Shown: one piece after another, positions 22,346 through 34,079 of the stretch
Numbering within the stretch: the stretch's first letter is position 1
How the letters are laid out: each line of letters starts with the position of its first letter
Assembly (NCBI RefSeq): GCF_037893015.1
Contig: NC_133663.1
Span: forward strand, 139,198,553 to 139,262,552
DNA: 64,000 nucleotides
Direction of reading: 5' to 3'
DNA from: Macrotis lagotis
Taxonomy: Eukaryota > Chordata > Mammalia > Peramelemorphia > Peramelidae
The notes under the pieces: generated by a model
Database searches by the model: none
The model's input: the letters and a program-made list of their open reading frames with translations, nothing else
What the model was told of the DNA's origin: nothing
Translations under genes and position numbers: made by a program

Positions 22346-23755
22346 GTGACAGGTTAAATTTCTGAGCAAGGTAAAAAAAAAACTACGTTTTTAAGAAGAT
22401 GGTAAGTTTAAATGAAGAAAAAGCTACAAGATGGACTGGTGAGAACATCAAGGACAGCTAAGAAAGAGAAAAGGAAAGGGAAGGAAACAGTCACAAGGCA
22501 GGTAGCTGGGATGGGTTCACATGGATCCAGCAGCATGGAGAAGAGGGTGGGCAGAGCCTTTATAGGAATCCTAGCCCATGTCCTGTTCAGAAAGAAGTTA
22601 GAGGGGGAAAGGTCAAGGAATGACTCATCTGGATTTGATTGGAATCAGGCTAAGAGCCTTGGAAAGTTTAGAGCCAGACTAGTAGGAGGAGTAGGGAAAA
22701 GTGGCTGAGGTTGCTTTTTATTATCTTAGAGAATTTACATTTGAATAGAGGGTTAGACTGAACTATGAGGAGGAAGTCAACATGCCAAACAAATACAGAT
22801 AAAAGCTCCTCACTATTACAAGAAAGGCTAGACAAATATTTCTCTAATATTTCTCCTTAAAACAAAACCAAATAAAAACATCTTACACTGATTGATCTTT
22901 CTGGAGTACTATATGGGTAGGTACTTTACTTACATAATAGCAATGACACTCTATATTATATAAAATGAGGAAATAAAAATGATCTTTTGTCTTGCATTTT
23001 TACTTTTGCAAACAAGTATAATAACTTTCCATAAAGATATTGAAAATTAACTCAACAGAACTAATTTTCCTTTCTTTTGGAGTTCTAAGGTAATTTCTTG
23101 AGATGCATACTTAATAATTAAAATAGTACCACTGACAGAGATTTCTATCTGTGCCTGGTAGATTGACAAAAATTAAAATGAACTGGGTTTTTTTTGTTGT
23201 TACAGAACTGAAATATTGTCAGCCCATTCATATCCCTTGGGTTGTCCCTCCTCTATCTCTCCCCTATAGGAGTTTTGATGTATTTCACCTAATCTCTCCA
23301 GATTTGAATCATCTTGTTGTTTATTTTTATAACAATAGCACATATTTAGAAGAAAGCTGCCTGGGGTTAATAGTATAGTCTCTATCCTTAGAAAAAAGGT
23401 TAAAAAAAAAGTTAACTAGATCCTTAAGGAGTTAATTTCATGACCTTGGTTCTACAGTAAATTATCCTAAATCTAAGGCCATGGCAGATATGAAACATAT
23501 AGGATTACTTAGTCTGATTACTTAGTCTAAATTCACTAAGCTTTCCCACTAATTGTGATTCTGTTAGATATGAATACCTTGAAACCTAACCAAAGTTAGT
23601 TTCTTCTTGATGAATACATATCAGACTGATCTCTCTGACATTATTTTCTAGATATGTAGTGAATCATTTTTCGATTTAATATTCATCTCTTTGTTTAGCA
23701 AAAGTTTTCAATATTTTATGACCCAAATATTTTATTGAGTTTGTTTTTTTTTTTC
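22346..23755. other. Unannotated; purine-rich first third
   Basis: 22410-22710 is purine-rich with a 98-codon Lys/Arg-rich frame that lacks any recognised domain. It may be decayed LINE sequence. The rest is AT-rich with no call. Confidence 0.35.
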
Positions 23756-23759
23756 CTTT

Positions 23760-23905
23760 CCTTTTGAAATGCAGTGTAGCATATAAGGAGTGTTGATCTT
23801 GGAGACAGAAAGAAATGACTCTCATCTCTGAATACTTTAAGGTCCAGTGAACATGGGCAAGCTTCTATAAGTCTCAGATTCCTCTTCCATTAAAAAAAAA
23901 ACCCA
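23760..23905 (+). repeat. MIR-like SINE fragment
   Basis: GTGTTGATCTTGGAGACAGA, CAGTGAACATGGGCAAGCTT and AAGTCTCAGATTCCTCTTCC follow sense MIR order. Confidence 0.55.
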
Positions 23906-24054
23906 AAAAACAAAAAACCCACTGAAAACAACATCTGTAGTGTGAATTTGTTTTGAGGCTCTCATGTGATGATTTATGTTAATTTTTTTTGGCAAATTTA
24001 AAACTTTATGTTAAAGTATATCCTTATTGTTCTTGATTTGATGATGATGATGGA

Positions 24055-24340
24055 CATAAAGAAGCAGCATGACAATGGAAAGGCAATTAATATCAGATTA
24101 AAGAAGGAATGGGCTCAAATTTTGTTTGGAACATAAAGTGTATCCAAAGGTGGTTGTGCAGTTCTGACTTATGAAAACTTAGAAGGGCACATAGGCTTTA
24201 GTAGCACCCTGAATAATGACATTGGCTTAGTAACTTGATCTTTTGGAGACACAGGATACCTCCAAGGCTATAAACTTGCAGAAACTTGTAAATCTGCCTT
24301 TAAATAGTTCCTTATACCTATGGAATCACAGGTGTGAACC
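24055..24340 (+). repeat. Diverged core SINE (same type as 61.7 kb)
   Basis: The start AAAGAAGCAGCATGACAATG and the end TTCCTTATACCTATGGAATC plus ACAGGT match the start and 3' domain of a long core SINE. The middle is heavily mutated. Confidence 0.4.
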
Positions 24341-24344
24341 TGAA

Positions 24345-25072
24345 ACTTATGATCCTCTGTCCCTAAAAGAACTGACCACTAGTTGTGACAAAGAAAACAA
24401 GTATGAAAACAGGTCTATGGAGAGTAGAGCAATGGGTACAGCCAAGGATTCACCTTCTTTCCACTTAGTTAAAGCTGTTTCTACAATTTAGTTATATTTA
24501 AAAACTCATATTATGTGTGTATGTAACCATAAGCATGCTCTTAATATAAAGAAGCAAATAAATTGACATAGTCATGCCCTCAAAAGCATAGTTAAATCCT
24601 TAGGCAGTTGGGGTCAGGGCAATGACTGAACTCACCATTTGTATGTAGCCAAGATAAACCTCTAAATTCTTCCCTTACAGATAATTATACTCTTCCAAAT
24701 TGTATTAAAAAAAAAAATTTTGCCTTTTCCCAATGGTTAGTGAGTCTTTGCCAGAGCAGACCAGCTAGCTTGGTTACCAGTGAGAAAGGGAAACCCACCT
24801 GATTCTGCCTAAGAGAAGATTCAGCTTTGTCAGTAGCTTTAATGAGGTGATCCAAGAACATTTGAAAGACCAATGAGAAAAAGTTATCAGTGTCACAATT
24901 GTTCACGTTGTTCATATAGTAAACTTCAAAAATCTTCAAGACTCCTCTTCTCCCCATTTATGGTAGTTCATTTCAAGTTAGCATTCAAAAAAATGATCAT
25001 GGATTATATTTTTATCATTTCTATTTGTTGAGCTGAGTGGAGATGTGATTCAGTGGGAACATTCTGTGTTTA
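24345..25072. other. Unannotated DNA
   Basis: The short frames at 24243 and 24685 show no domains. No repeat called. Confidence 0.4.
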
Positions 25073-25074
25073 TT

Positions 25075-25235
25075 ATTTTTTTTAAAAATTTATTTATTTA
25101 AAGCAATGGGGTTAAGCGACATGTCCAAGGTCACACAGCTAGGCAATTATTAATTGTCTGAGGTCAGATTTGAACCCAGGTACTCCTGACTCCAAGGCTA
25201 GTGCTCTATCCACTGTGCCACCTAGTTGTCCCCGC
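25075..25235 (-). mobile_element. Marsupial SINE
   Basis: Antisense: A-tail as poly-T, AAAGCAATGGGGTTAAGCGA, ATTTGAACCCAGGTACTCCT, and head CACTGTGCCACCTAGTTGTC. Full length. Confidence 0.93.
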
Positions 25236-26139
25236 CATGAGTTTTTAACAAGGAAATAACAATAACATTAGTTCACATGATAGAGTACTTCACTATTTAT
25301 GAAATCTTTTAAAGTTGTCTTATTATGATCGAGTTATATACAGTATAAGCAGTTGTTTTACAGTAATTACTAACCAGCATCCAAATTGAAACCTTGATTG
25401 GAAAGATAAATATTATTTTATTTATTTAATATTACTTTATTGTGTTTAGAAAGCTTTAGAATCTTGTCAAAATTAGAACATTTCAGAAAATGAATTTATT
25501 TGATTACATCAGCCTTTTAGAACATGCCTTGTTAAAAGTGCTGCTAATACCTTTCATATATTAACCACCTATCCCTAAAGACTTATTTATTATTATAGCC
25601 TAGATAAGAATTTTATTTGCTATCATTCTTATATATCAACAGGAAGTTATCAAGAAATTATGATTTCTCTTTCTTCCCCTTTTATTCAGTACAAAGTTTT
25701 CAGTAATGATGTATGTATAGTATGTATGTACCATAAATATAGATATAGATCTGTTATGAATTCAGTATAAAAAGCTGATGTTCTTAGTTTTATGTCCCTC
25801 ATACAGAATTGGCAATTAAGATCCTGCTTTGTTGAGGCAGTAGTGTTAACATCAAAAAACCAGGAAAGATTTGGAAAAACCAAATTTAATGAATAGGCAA
25901 TGTTCTAGGTTTTGTTTTCTTTGTTTCTTTTCTTCTTCCTGATTTGGAACTTCATCTTCATAAGTTAACTACCTAAATAATAATAGAAAAAAATTTATTC
26001 AAAGCATAACAATTAAGATATTCAGATTGTACCACATATTCATTTCAGGTTTTGTAATAAAAATGAAGGTTTTGGGTTCCAGTATTCTAAATGTAACATT
26101 TGACTAAGATTCATCAAAAAAAAGTAAAACATTAAAAAT
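25236..26139. other. Unannotated AT-rich DNA
   Basis: Nothing supported. Confidence 0.4.
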
Positions 26140-27190
26140 GTACTCTAAAAAAGACACTATGCTAAATACAAAGACAAACAAATGCAATGGGTAATATCAA
26201 ATATAAGAGGGAAATATGAATTGAAGAACTATGACAGAGAGGTGAAATGTATTCTACGTATTGAAATGTAAAGGGACAGCTATGTGGCACAGTGGATAGA
26301 GCACCAACCCTGGACTCAGAAGACCTGAGTTCAGATTTGACATCAGACACTAGAAAACTTAATATCTGTGTGACCTTTGGCAAGTCATTTAATACCATTG
26401 TCCCACAAAAATGAAACCAAAAAACAAAGAATTGAAAGAAAAGATTCACCCTAGTATTTGTATGTTAATGGAGAAGGAGGACTGTGAGTTAAGTAAGCTT
26501 TCAGAAAGAAATCAAAATTTTAGTTGCTTCTTGAAGATTAGATAAGAAGGGAACAAACGGAGATGAGTTAGGAGCATCATTTTGGATAGATTTTTTCTGA
26601 TAAATTATGTGGAAAAATAGGATAGAAATAGCAGATGAAAAAACACAGTATACATCCAGGGAAAAATATTTTTTGTGGAAATACAGGTGTGATAAACAAG
26701 GGGATATAAGGGAAAAAGACAGGAAAAAAGTGAGAAAAATTGTAGGTTTTAAATACTAATCTAAGGAGTATGGATTAAATCTGAAACATAACAATATTTT
26801 GCATTTTTAAAGAGGAATGTTATATGATAAGATCTATACATTTGTGAAGATTAAAATGAAAACATTTCATGAAATGGATTAGAAATGGGAGAGAAAGTAG
26901 GAAGAAAGAGAAATTAGTAGTTTTTCACATCATTTAGAACTAGAGATAATAATTAGATTATGTTGTTGGGTTAATGAAATATAAACAGGAATAGATCATT
27001 GAGAGTTCAGTAACATGGAAGAGTCAAATGGAATTATGTAGTTTTAGTCGTGATTGCATAACAAAATGATGATACCATTAAGGAAAGATAAGGAAGTAAA
27101 AATAACCTGACAGTATAGGAATGAGTTCAGTTTGGTAATAAATTATTTTTGAGGTGTTGTATAGTCATAGAAGTGGATATATAAACATAA
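26140..27190 (-). repeat. L2 LINE, long antisense copy split by a SINE
   Basis: ACACTATGCTAAATACAAAG starts the 3' part. After the SINE, the block ACTAATCTAAGGAGTATGGA, TTTAAAGAGGAATGTTATAT and GATAAGATCTATACATTTGT corresponds to the antisense L2 segment that normally reads 'aggagtttggac ... gagtgacatgatcagatttgc'. Ancient. Confidence 0.6.
26273..26430 (+). mobile_element. Marsupial SINE inside L2
   Basis: Head GGGACAGCTATGTGGCACAG, body GAGCACCAACCCTGGACTCA, A-rich tail. Short ATTGAAA repeats flank it (about 26260 and 26431). Confidence 0.9.
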
Positions 27191-28111
27191 TAGCTCATGT
27201 ACTATAGTTCTTTAAGTCAAAAATCTGTATCTGGACCTATATATATGTAATTCATTAATTTCTTTGATCATTTTCTACCTGCCAATGTAAGCTAAAAGAA
27301 AAGTTTATAGGGGAAATACTGAATAGAGAAATATGCTTTATAGTTATTAATCTGGATCTTCCCCCACCCCAATCCCATTGGTCAAGTTATGAGACCAGGT
27401 CAATGACCTTTTAGTAAAGTACCTTGCCCCTCCCCAGCAGGGACTCAGTAAATCACTGCCCTCCAAGCACAAAAGCCCTTATCAACAAAATAATGGGTCC
27501 AGGCCTTAGCCTTCAAGGATTAAGTCTTTGAGCTACACTCCTCATCTACATACCTATCCTTATCTCTTCTCTGCTATCAGAGAGGTATGGCTCCTACCTA
27601 CATTTCCCTATTTCCTTCTTAAAACTCAGCTCAAGCTTCTGCTCCTCTGTCTTTGGATGGCAACCTATTCTGGGACTTTTATGTACTACTTATCTTTTTC
27701 TACTATTTATACTGCTAGTTTTTCTGTGAAGCTAGTCAGCTCAGCCTCTCACTCTTTCCTCCCTCTTACTTGTCCTTGATGTTCTCATCAACCCACCTTG
27801 GTGGCTATTTCTTCTTTTCTTATCTTCATTCCTTTATCTTGCTGCTTCTCTAAAGAACTTAACTTGTAAACATTATGTAGTAAGTTGGGAAGTTTATGGA
27901 GTAACTACTGAATTAAAATTTTAGCCTTTTCTTACTCTCCTGAGTTAAACAGTTGAATTCTTCACAAAAGAAGAATGTATCCATTCTAAAGCATCCCCTT
28001 CCCCAAAGTTCATTTGCCTCTCTTATCATTTCTGATTGCTATCCATGATCATTTAGTGATCATTTATTTGTTAGTACCTTATATCTTTGTTGACAAAATG
28101 GAAGGAATATG
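27191..28111. other. Unannotated; pyrimidine-rich middle
   Basis: 27360-27960 is richer in C/T and includes TTAAAACTCAGCTCAAGCTT, reminiscent of L2. I cannot confirm it. The 83-codon frame at 27528 has no recognisable domain. Confidence 0.35.
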
Positions 28112-28280
28112 GGCTAGATCAGGGCTGTCCAATCTTAGCTTATCTTAGGGCTACATTAAAATAAAATAATTATTCGGGGCCCACACCACAATAAAAAATA
28201 CAGTAAACTAATATAATAGGTATTTTATAGACTTACCTTAGGTTTAGCTAACACTGCGAAAAGTCATGCACTTTTAACTT

Positions 28281-29280
28281 TTTAAAAAACTATTCATTTA
28301 TTTTCATCCATATGCATATATATATATATATATATATATTAAGTTACAAAATTTCCTTCCACTCTCCCATCTAACAGTCAGGTTAGCATTGTACATTTTT
28401 GGATAAACATGTTCTACATATTAGTCATTTTTGGTATTGATATAGGCCAAAGATGAAGAGAATTGTTAATGTAGAAATTGGATGAAGATATAAATTGACT
28501 CCCACCTACTCGTGAGATGTAAATTGACTAGAAGTAGAGAATTATTATTGTAACAGAAACAATTTGTAATCTTAAAGGCTCCTTGAGTGGAGAAGCCCCC
28601 ATTCTTGATATACCATTGATTGTTTAATGTACAATTTGGCTTCAGTCTCTACCTAATTCCTGGTCCAGTAAGAGAAAAGGAGTTCACCTTTTGCCCTCTG
28701 GATGAGAGGCAAGACATAAAAACCTGGGTTGGACTCCAGCTTAGGGCCACAGTCTTCTCTGACCTGTGGTCCAGCCAATGCTGCTTGGCTGTTCCTTTAT
28801 CTCTCTCTCTTTCTCTCTCTCGCCCCCTCTCTCTCCATCCATCCATTCCTATATCTTGTAGTCTTTTTAATAATTTTTTGTTTTATTTCCGCCCTTGCTT
28901 TCTCAAGTCTGAATAATCATTCCTCATAGGCAGAACTAAACTCAAAGTAGCCAGTGGCTACAGTATGAGGAATTAGGATTAAGGGAAAGAGATACATGAG
29001 ATACTTTTTTATAAAGTGTGCATCAGATTCTGAAGGGTTGGCTTTTCTTTTTTTGTTTTGTTTTGTTTTGTTTTGTTGTATTTTTATTCCTCTGGATGGG
29101 GATACATTCACCCATAGCTGATCTAGTACAGTTGTCCCAGTTCTCTGAACTGCTGAGAAAAGCTGCTTCTATCAAGGTTATTCATTACACAATGTTGTTG
29201 TTCATGTGTACATTGTTCTCTTGGTTCTGCTCCTTCAGCTCAGCATCAGATCCTGTAAATCATTCCATGCTTCTTTAGTT
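28281..29280 (-). mobile_element. 5'-truncated L1 3' end inside the hAT
   Basis: Exact 10-bp target duplication CTTTTAACTT at 28271-28280 and 29281-29290. The text parallels the other antisense L1 end at 37.4 kb: AAGTTACAAAATTTCC, GGATTAAGGGAAAGAGATAC, GTGTACATTGTTCTCTTGGT. It contains a TA microsatellite (28314-28339) and is itself split by a solo LTR. Confidence 0.92.
28438..28962 (+). mobile_element. Solo LTR of an endogenous retrovirus inside the L1
   Basis: A 525-bp block with TG...CA ends (TGATATAGG... to ...GGCTACA) and a 4-bp duplication GTAT at 28434-28437 and 28963-28966, typical of class I (gamma-like) insertions. The host L1 continues seamlessly across it. ACATAAAAACC (about 28715) could be the TATA region, followed by a CT-rich stretch and a TTTTAATAATTT polyadenylation-like motif. 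No internal viral genes. Orientation is inferred from these motifs. Confidence 0.8.
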
Positions 29281-29664
29281 CTTTTAACTTCTTACAAAGT
29301 GGGTCAATGCATGTCATCAATGAGGCAGGCAAAGCAGGAAAGCAAACACAAAACAACAAAGTGATAACACAGCAGTATTAAGGTAGATGCATACTGACTA
29401 ATCTGCATTGTACAGATGGGAATGTATCCCAATCATCCATTTAAAATTCCATAAGATATGTTCTGGCTGTAATATTGCTTAAAAACATCAAAAAAATTAA
29501 CATAAACATAAAAAGATTATTTATTAATGATAAATTTAAAAATGTAATACACCTTCCATGCAAATTATTATTTTATTTTTTTTCTTCTGAAAATAAAAAC
29601 TGGGTGGGCCACATAAAATCACACTTTGGACCACATGAGGGCTATATTTTGGACAGTCCTGGGT

Positions 29665-30149
29665 TAGATGATAATTTGGGCTAGATAATGAATTATAAAT
29701 GTTTGAATGACCATGATCAAAGGATAATGTTTAATGAGTCTAGAAGCTCTCTAGGTGATTACCTTAGAGACTGTCAAGTCAAGTTAACAAGTATTTATCA
29801 AATGCCTCCTATATTTTAGGCAATATTCTAATTCTAATATTCAGTCCTTTAATCCTATTCTAGTCAGTATTTTTAGTGGCAGTATGAGTTAAGAGAGTAT
29901 GGCATAAATATCAAATTTTCAGATGACACAGAGCTGGATTGGGTAATTAATATGTTGAGTCAGAACCAAATCTAATAAGATTGTGATGGGTGTGTCACTT
30001 TGAGGTGGTGCTGACCATACTTTGGCTCAAAGAGTCAGGCTTGTGACACAAAGTAGTGGGGTGGAATTATATAAAAGAGAGAAGACACAGAAAAGGATGG
30101 TCAGTAGTAATTAAGTGTTAGCCTTTAAAATTACAAGAACTTTAAAGCA
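29665..30149. other. Unannotated; L2 scrap near 29780
   Basis: AACAAGTATTTATCAAATGC and CTCCTATATTTTAGGCAATA (29780-29822) are the antisense L2 terminus. The rest is not recognised. Confidence 0.45.
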
Positions 30150-30317
30150 AAGGTTTAAAATAATATAATAGAAAAAAATAGGTTAGACAGAAAGTATTCT
30201 CTGAAATTTATCATTAACCTATAGGTGGAGGCAATTTATACAGCTACTAATTGAGGTTAACAAAGTAGACAAAATCTTAAACTTGCCTGGATACCATTCT
30301 ATTATTTGATATCAAAG
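30150..30317 (-). repeat. LTR-like repeat family R1, copy 1, first part
   Basis: Shares ATTAACCTATAGGTGGAG and ACCATTCTATTATTTGATAT with the block at 44.87-45.31 kb. It is interrupted by a SINE and resumes at 30606. A minus-strand orientation is suggested by an AATAAA signal in the other copy. Confidence 0.6.
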
Positions 30318-30605
30318 AGAACCAGGGGGAAGTAGGTGGTTCAGTGGCTAGAGAAGGTTGGGAATGGGAATCTGACCTCAGATACTTGATATTTACTAGC
30401 TGGATGACTTTAGGCAAGTCATTTAACCCAGATTGCTTGCATCCAGGGCCATTTCCAATTGCCTGATTTATATCTTACCACTGGATCCAGTTGACTCTGG
30501 AGGAGAAAGTGAGTCTGGTGACCTAGAACAGCAACCGCCTCACTCAAATCTAATTCATGTGTTTATCATGACATCACCTCCCTGATGTCATAGTGTTTGA
30601 GAACA
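30318..30605 (+). mobile_element. RTE-tailed SINE inside repeat R1
   Basis: Head AGTAGGTGGTTCAGTGGCTA, GGGCCATTTCCAATTGCCTG, and tail GACATCACCTCCCTGATGTC. The head's GAGTTCAAAT region is partly deleted. Confidence 0.85.
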
Positions 30606-30840
30606 TCATTATGGTCTTTTAAATACCAGGAGGGTAGGGTAAGTACTCTTCTCAAATTATAAAGGATGCAATTCTTTTCTGGATTAAGGAGTGGGACAAG
30701 TATTCCTTTCTAAGTTAAGGAGGACACATTCCATTCCTCTCAATAGCTAAGAAAAATGGACCTTTGACCAGAAATCATTGTAAAAAATATTCTTTGACTG
30801 GAGCAAGTAGACTTTTCATTTCTCCTTTAGAATTGTGCTT
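30606..30840 (-). repeat. LTR-like repeat family R1, copy 1, second part
   Basis: Shares TTTTCTGGATTAAGGAGTGG, GGACACATTCCATTCCTCTC and AATAGCTAAGAAAAATGGAC with 45150-45270. Confidence 0.6.
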
Positions 30841-31069
30841 TGGATGGATTTTATTAGCTGGTCAAAACTATCTATCTCAATTTAGCAGTCTCTGTTGTAA
30901 ACAGACATGCTGATTTCAAATGAGAGAGATAACTAACACAGAGCTGGCAAAGTTGAGGTCAGGGACAACAGTAGTATATACCTAAGGGTTGGCTGCCTTC
31001 TTCATTGCATGTTTAATATTTTCCTCAGCCCTTGCTGTGAACCATCTGATTTTGAACTGGAATTAAGCA

Positions 31070-31205
31070 TTAGTATTTTACAGTTGAGAAAATTGCATTA
31101 GGTTAAATGACTTGCCTACTGTCAAAACAACTAGCATGCAGAATTGAACGTGGGTCATCCTAAATCCAAGCCCAGCACTCTAAATTACTCCACTTATCTG
31201 TCACT
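31070..31205 (-). repeat. MIR-like SINE fragment
   Basis: TTTTACAGTTGAGAAAATTG, GGTTAAATGACTTGCCTACT and CCAGCACTCTAAATTACTCC follow antisense core-SINE order. Confidence 0.6.
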
Positions 31206-32415
31206 AAAAAGAAGTGTCAAGACTTTGCATGGACATAGTATGAGGAATCTTTCAAAAAATATGTTGATACCTTTTTTTATTTTGTTTCAATTCTTAATTA
31301 AAGTACTGGTAATATGTAAAAGTGCTTCAATGAGACACCAATGCAAAAGATGAATGTAGAGTTTTTCAAGCAAATTGGGTCCAGAATGGAGAGATTTGAT
31401 TGGTTGATACCTGAGAGGTTTGATTTCAGGGCAGATATAAAATTTTATGTTAGATTTTTAGAATTTGGTATGGACCTTACATAGGAAAGAACAAATTGAT
31501 GACTAACCACCAGCATCCTGAGGATAATGAAGTGGAAGGCAAGAAATTCAAATTGTGAATCTGTTGAAGAACATTTTAAGCCAAGTCTTGAGTATATTTT
31601 TAAGGAGAAAGGCCAAAAGGGGCATGGATAGTGATAACAAATATCTTCAATTGAGAGAATTGACTGAAATTTACTATTTTTGAGCAATTTTTGTCCTTAA
31701 ACTGAAAATTTTCCTTCACCTTAGGCTAATACTTTCATCTTTTCTTCCTACCCCTAGTTTTAATTCCTTTTGCTAACTTTTGCTGCCCTGTCTTTTTGGC
31801 TGTTTCTATGCATGAATTATAATCATGACTAGGGCCTTTCCCTTTTCATTGCTATTACAATGTTATTAAATACTGCTTTGAGTTGTTGAATATATTGCCA
31901 GGGACCTAAGTAGCTGAAGGAGACAGCAGAATCTCTTTTTGTGAAAGTTCCTGCAGCTAAGAGACACACTCTTTATTTTAATTCCACCACTATAAAAGGC
32001 ATGATAAAATACAGAATCTCATTGACTGATAGATCTTGAGCATCAAAAATGACTTAGTTTGGGTGAAACAAAGATAAACTCCACTGAATAAGATGGTCAT
32101 AAAATGTCTACCTGCTCATGTTGGACAAGAGAGGTACAAAAATAAATTAGGGTACCTTTTAAAGAATCAAAGATGGATATTTCTTTGTCAGCATTTTTCG
32201 TGATTACACAAATAAGCTTCATTACTGCTAAAAAAAAAAGAACATTACCTTAAAGTTTGAGGCCCACTATAAAAGCCTGTTCTTATAACCTCTTATCTAC
32301 TTAACCAATATTGATGCAGGGGAATTAGGGCACAATGAAATATTGTAATCTTATAAATGTTGGAAAGAAGTTTCTATGATTTTTTTTGTATTATTAAAAG
32401 TGTTTAAATCTTATA
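31206..32415. other. Unannotated AT-rich DNA
   Basis: No supported gene or repeat. The frames at 31144 and 31445 show no domain. Confidence 0.4.
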
Positions 32416-32417
32416 AT

Positions 32418-32440
32418 TATATACATATATATAATATATA

Positions 32441-32482
<42 letters not shown>
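32418..32482. repeat. (TA)n microsatellite
   Basis: Pure TA run from about 32440, preceded by imperfect TATA units. Confidence 0.96.
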
Positions 32483-32484
<2 letters not shown>

Positions 32485-32519
32485 AAGTGATTTTTGTGAT
32501 CTTTTTTTTTAAATGTTTC

Positions 32520-32960
32520 CTTTTCGACCTTTATTTCAACCCTGGTCACATGTTTACCTTTGGGTCAGGTGCCATAGAATATCACCTTAAACCAGGTGAT
32601 ACAGCCACCCCTCTAAAACCAGAAGTCGACCTGACCCCAAATAAAACCCTTTTCACCAATCTTGAAGGGGCATTTGAAGGAAATCTGATCCATGGCTAAC
32701 TCTCTTACCTCTAACAGCTTATTATACGTTCTTACATATGCCTTTGCTATTTGATTAATCAGCAGCTGCACTATTTGATTTAGACTATTTCCCCCAACCC
32801 CCACATGGCCTTTAAAGAATTCTTAACATCTCACTTTCTCAATCCCCATGTGGCTTTTAAAGAATTCTTAACTCCTCTCACTTAACTTTCCTCTCATTTG
32901 TCTTTGAAGCAACATTTTAATAAATCCATTTTTTGTTTAACACACCCTGCCCCCATTCCT
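32520..32960 (+). repeat. LTR-like element, family R2, copy 1
   Basis: Internal near-tandem module CATGGCCTTTAAAGAATTCT occurs at about 32803 and again, as CATGTGGCTTTTAAAGAATT, at about 32848. The block ends with TTTTAATAAATCCATTTTTT, a polyadenylation-like signal, and a C-rich tail. The same order (GATTTAATCAG, GGCCTTAATTTAAAGAATTT, TTTTAAATAAATTG) is found in 52.26-53.45 kb. An open 107-codon frame crosses the left half but matches nothing I know. Confidence 0.6.
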
Positions 32961-32964
32961 ATGT

Positions 32965-34078
32965 CAGAAGGTTATGAAGTATTCACTTAGAACCAATCAC
33001 CTGACTTCAATATGATTTATGTAAAATGTCAAATTGATTAATATTGATAGGCCTAGTGTAAGGGCTCAAATGAATTATTTCTCACAGGAAAGACAATGAA
33101 TTCTAGAATTCTGTAGATCTTTGCAGTCCTATAATTTTGTTTTGTTCTCTTTCCAGGATTTTCAGTTTGTTATTGTAAGATCTTTTTAGAACATATATTC
33201 TGCTGTCAAAACTTTTGAAAACCCAGGTCACCTTCATAATGAAATGAGACAGCAGAATGGGATGGCTCAGAAATGAATGACATTTTTGGCCACAATAATA
33301 CTAAAAGTTCATCTGGTAAGTGATAAAGGTTGCCATCAGACTCAGTCCTTAAAAGTATTATAGTAACTATTTTCTCTATTAAACTCATTATCATTTCCTA
33401 TAATCTACTGACATAGATGTAATTTTCTGTTCCTATGTTCTAGTACTTTATGATGAACATAATTCTACACATGTTAAAATAATGAATAAGCAGGAAATGT
33501 GGAGTTAATTGGAAAGGGACAATAATCAGTTCTATACCAGAAGAATACTTCCCACCCCATTTACCCCATGAGAATGTTTTTGAAAATATATTTTTTCCAA
33601 GAGATTCAGTAAAGAATGACCAGTTCTATTCTGTATTCTATCATAATGGAAAGGAAGAACTATTCATTTCTCTGCCAATATTAATTTTTCTCCTGGAAAT
33701 AGTAGGATGCAATATATTATTTCAAGTACTTTACAAACACTAAAAGAAAATCTTTCTGCATAATATTTCAACTTTAATCAATTTTCTTAAATAAACAAAT
33801 AATTATTAAACATTTTCTGAATTTAAATTTCTTTCTTTCCTTAAAATACAGACACTAAAAGAAACTTGAGGATAAAGTTATCTGTGATAGTAAAGACACT
33901 AATTTGGGATTGAATCATTAAGAGTAGAAGAGACAGTTTTAATATTGAGATTTCTAGTTGCTCTGATTTTAGAGACAGCCTCTTGTTCACCCCACTAAAT
34001 TTTGATAGAACATACATCTAATTGAAATTGCTGAGGACTCATTGGTTAGAGTGTCCTTATATCTTTCAATAAGAATAA
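32965..34078. other. Unannotated AT-rich DNA
   Basis: No supported gene or repeat. Confidence 0.4.
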
Positions 34079-34079
34079 G

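Larger units (their letters stand above)
28120..29661. mobile_element. Non-autonomous hAT (Charlie-like) DNA transposon, disrupted
   Basis: Terminal inverted repeats: CAGGGCTGTCCAATCTTAGC at the left, and reverse-complement CAGGACTGTCCAAAATATAG at the right. Subterminal GGGCCCACA / GGGCCACATAAAAT text also mirrors. The 8-bp target duplication typical of hAT is GGCTAGAT (28112-28119) against GGTTAGAT (29662-29669). Without its 1-kb insertion the element is about 530 bp with no transposase ORF, so it depended on an autonomous relative. Confidence 0.88.

Noticed and set aside
22412..22708. 98-codon Lys/Arg-rich frame that could be a small basic protein
   Set aside because: No domain, no splice context and only purine-rich composition. 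More probably decayed repeat sequence.
32376..32699. 107-codon frame reaching into an LTR-like block
   Set aside because: The first part is TA microsatellite translation. The second part has no recognised match and ends inside the R2 repeat.
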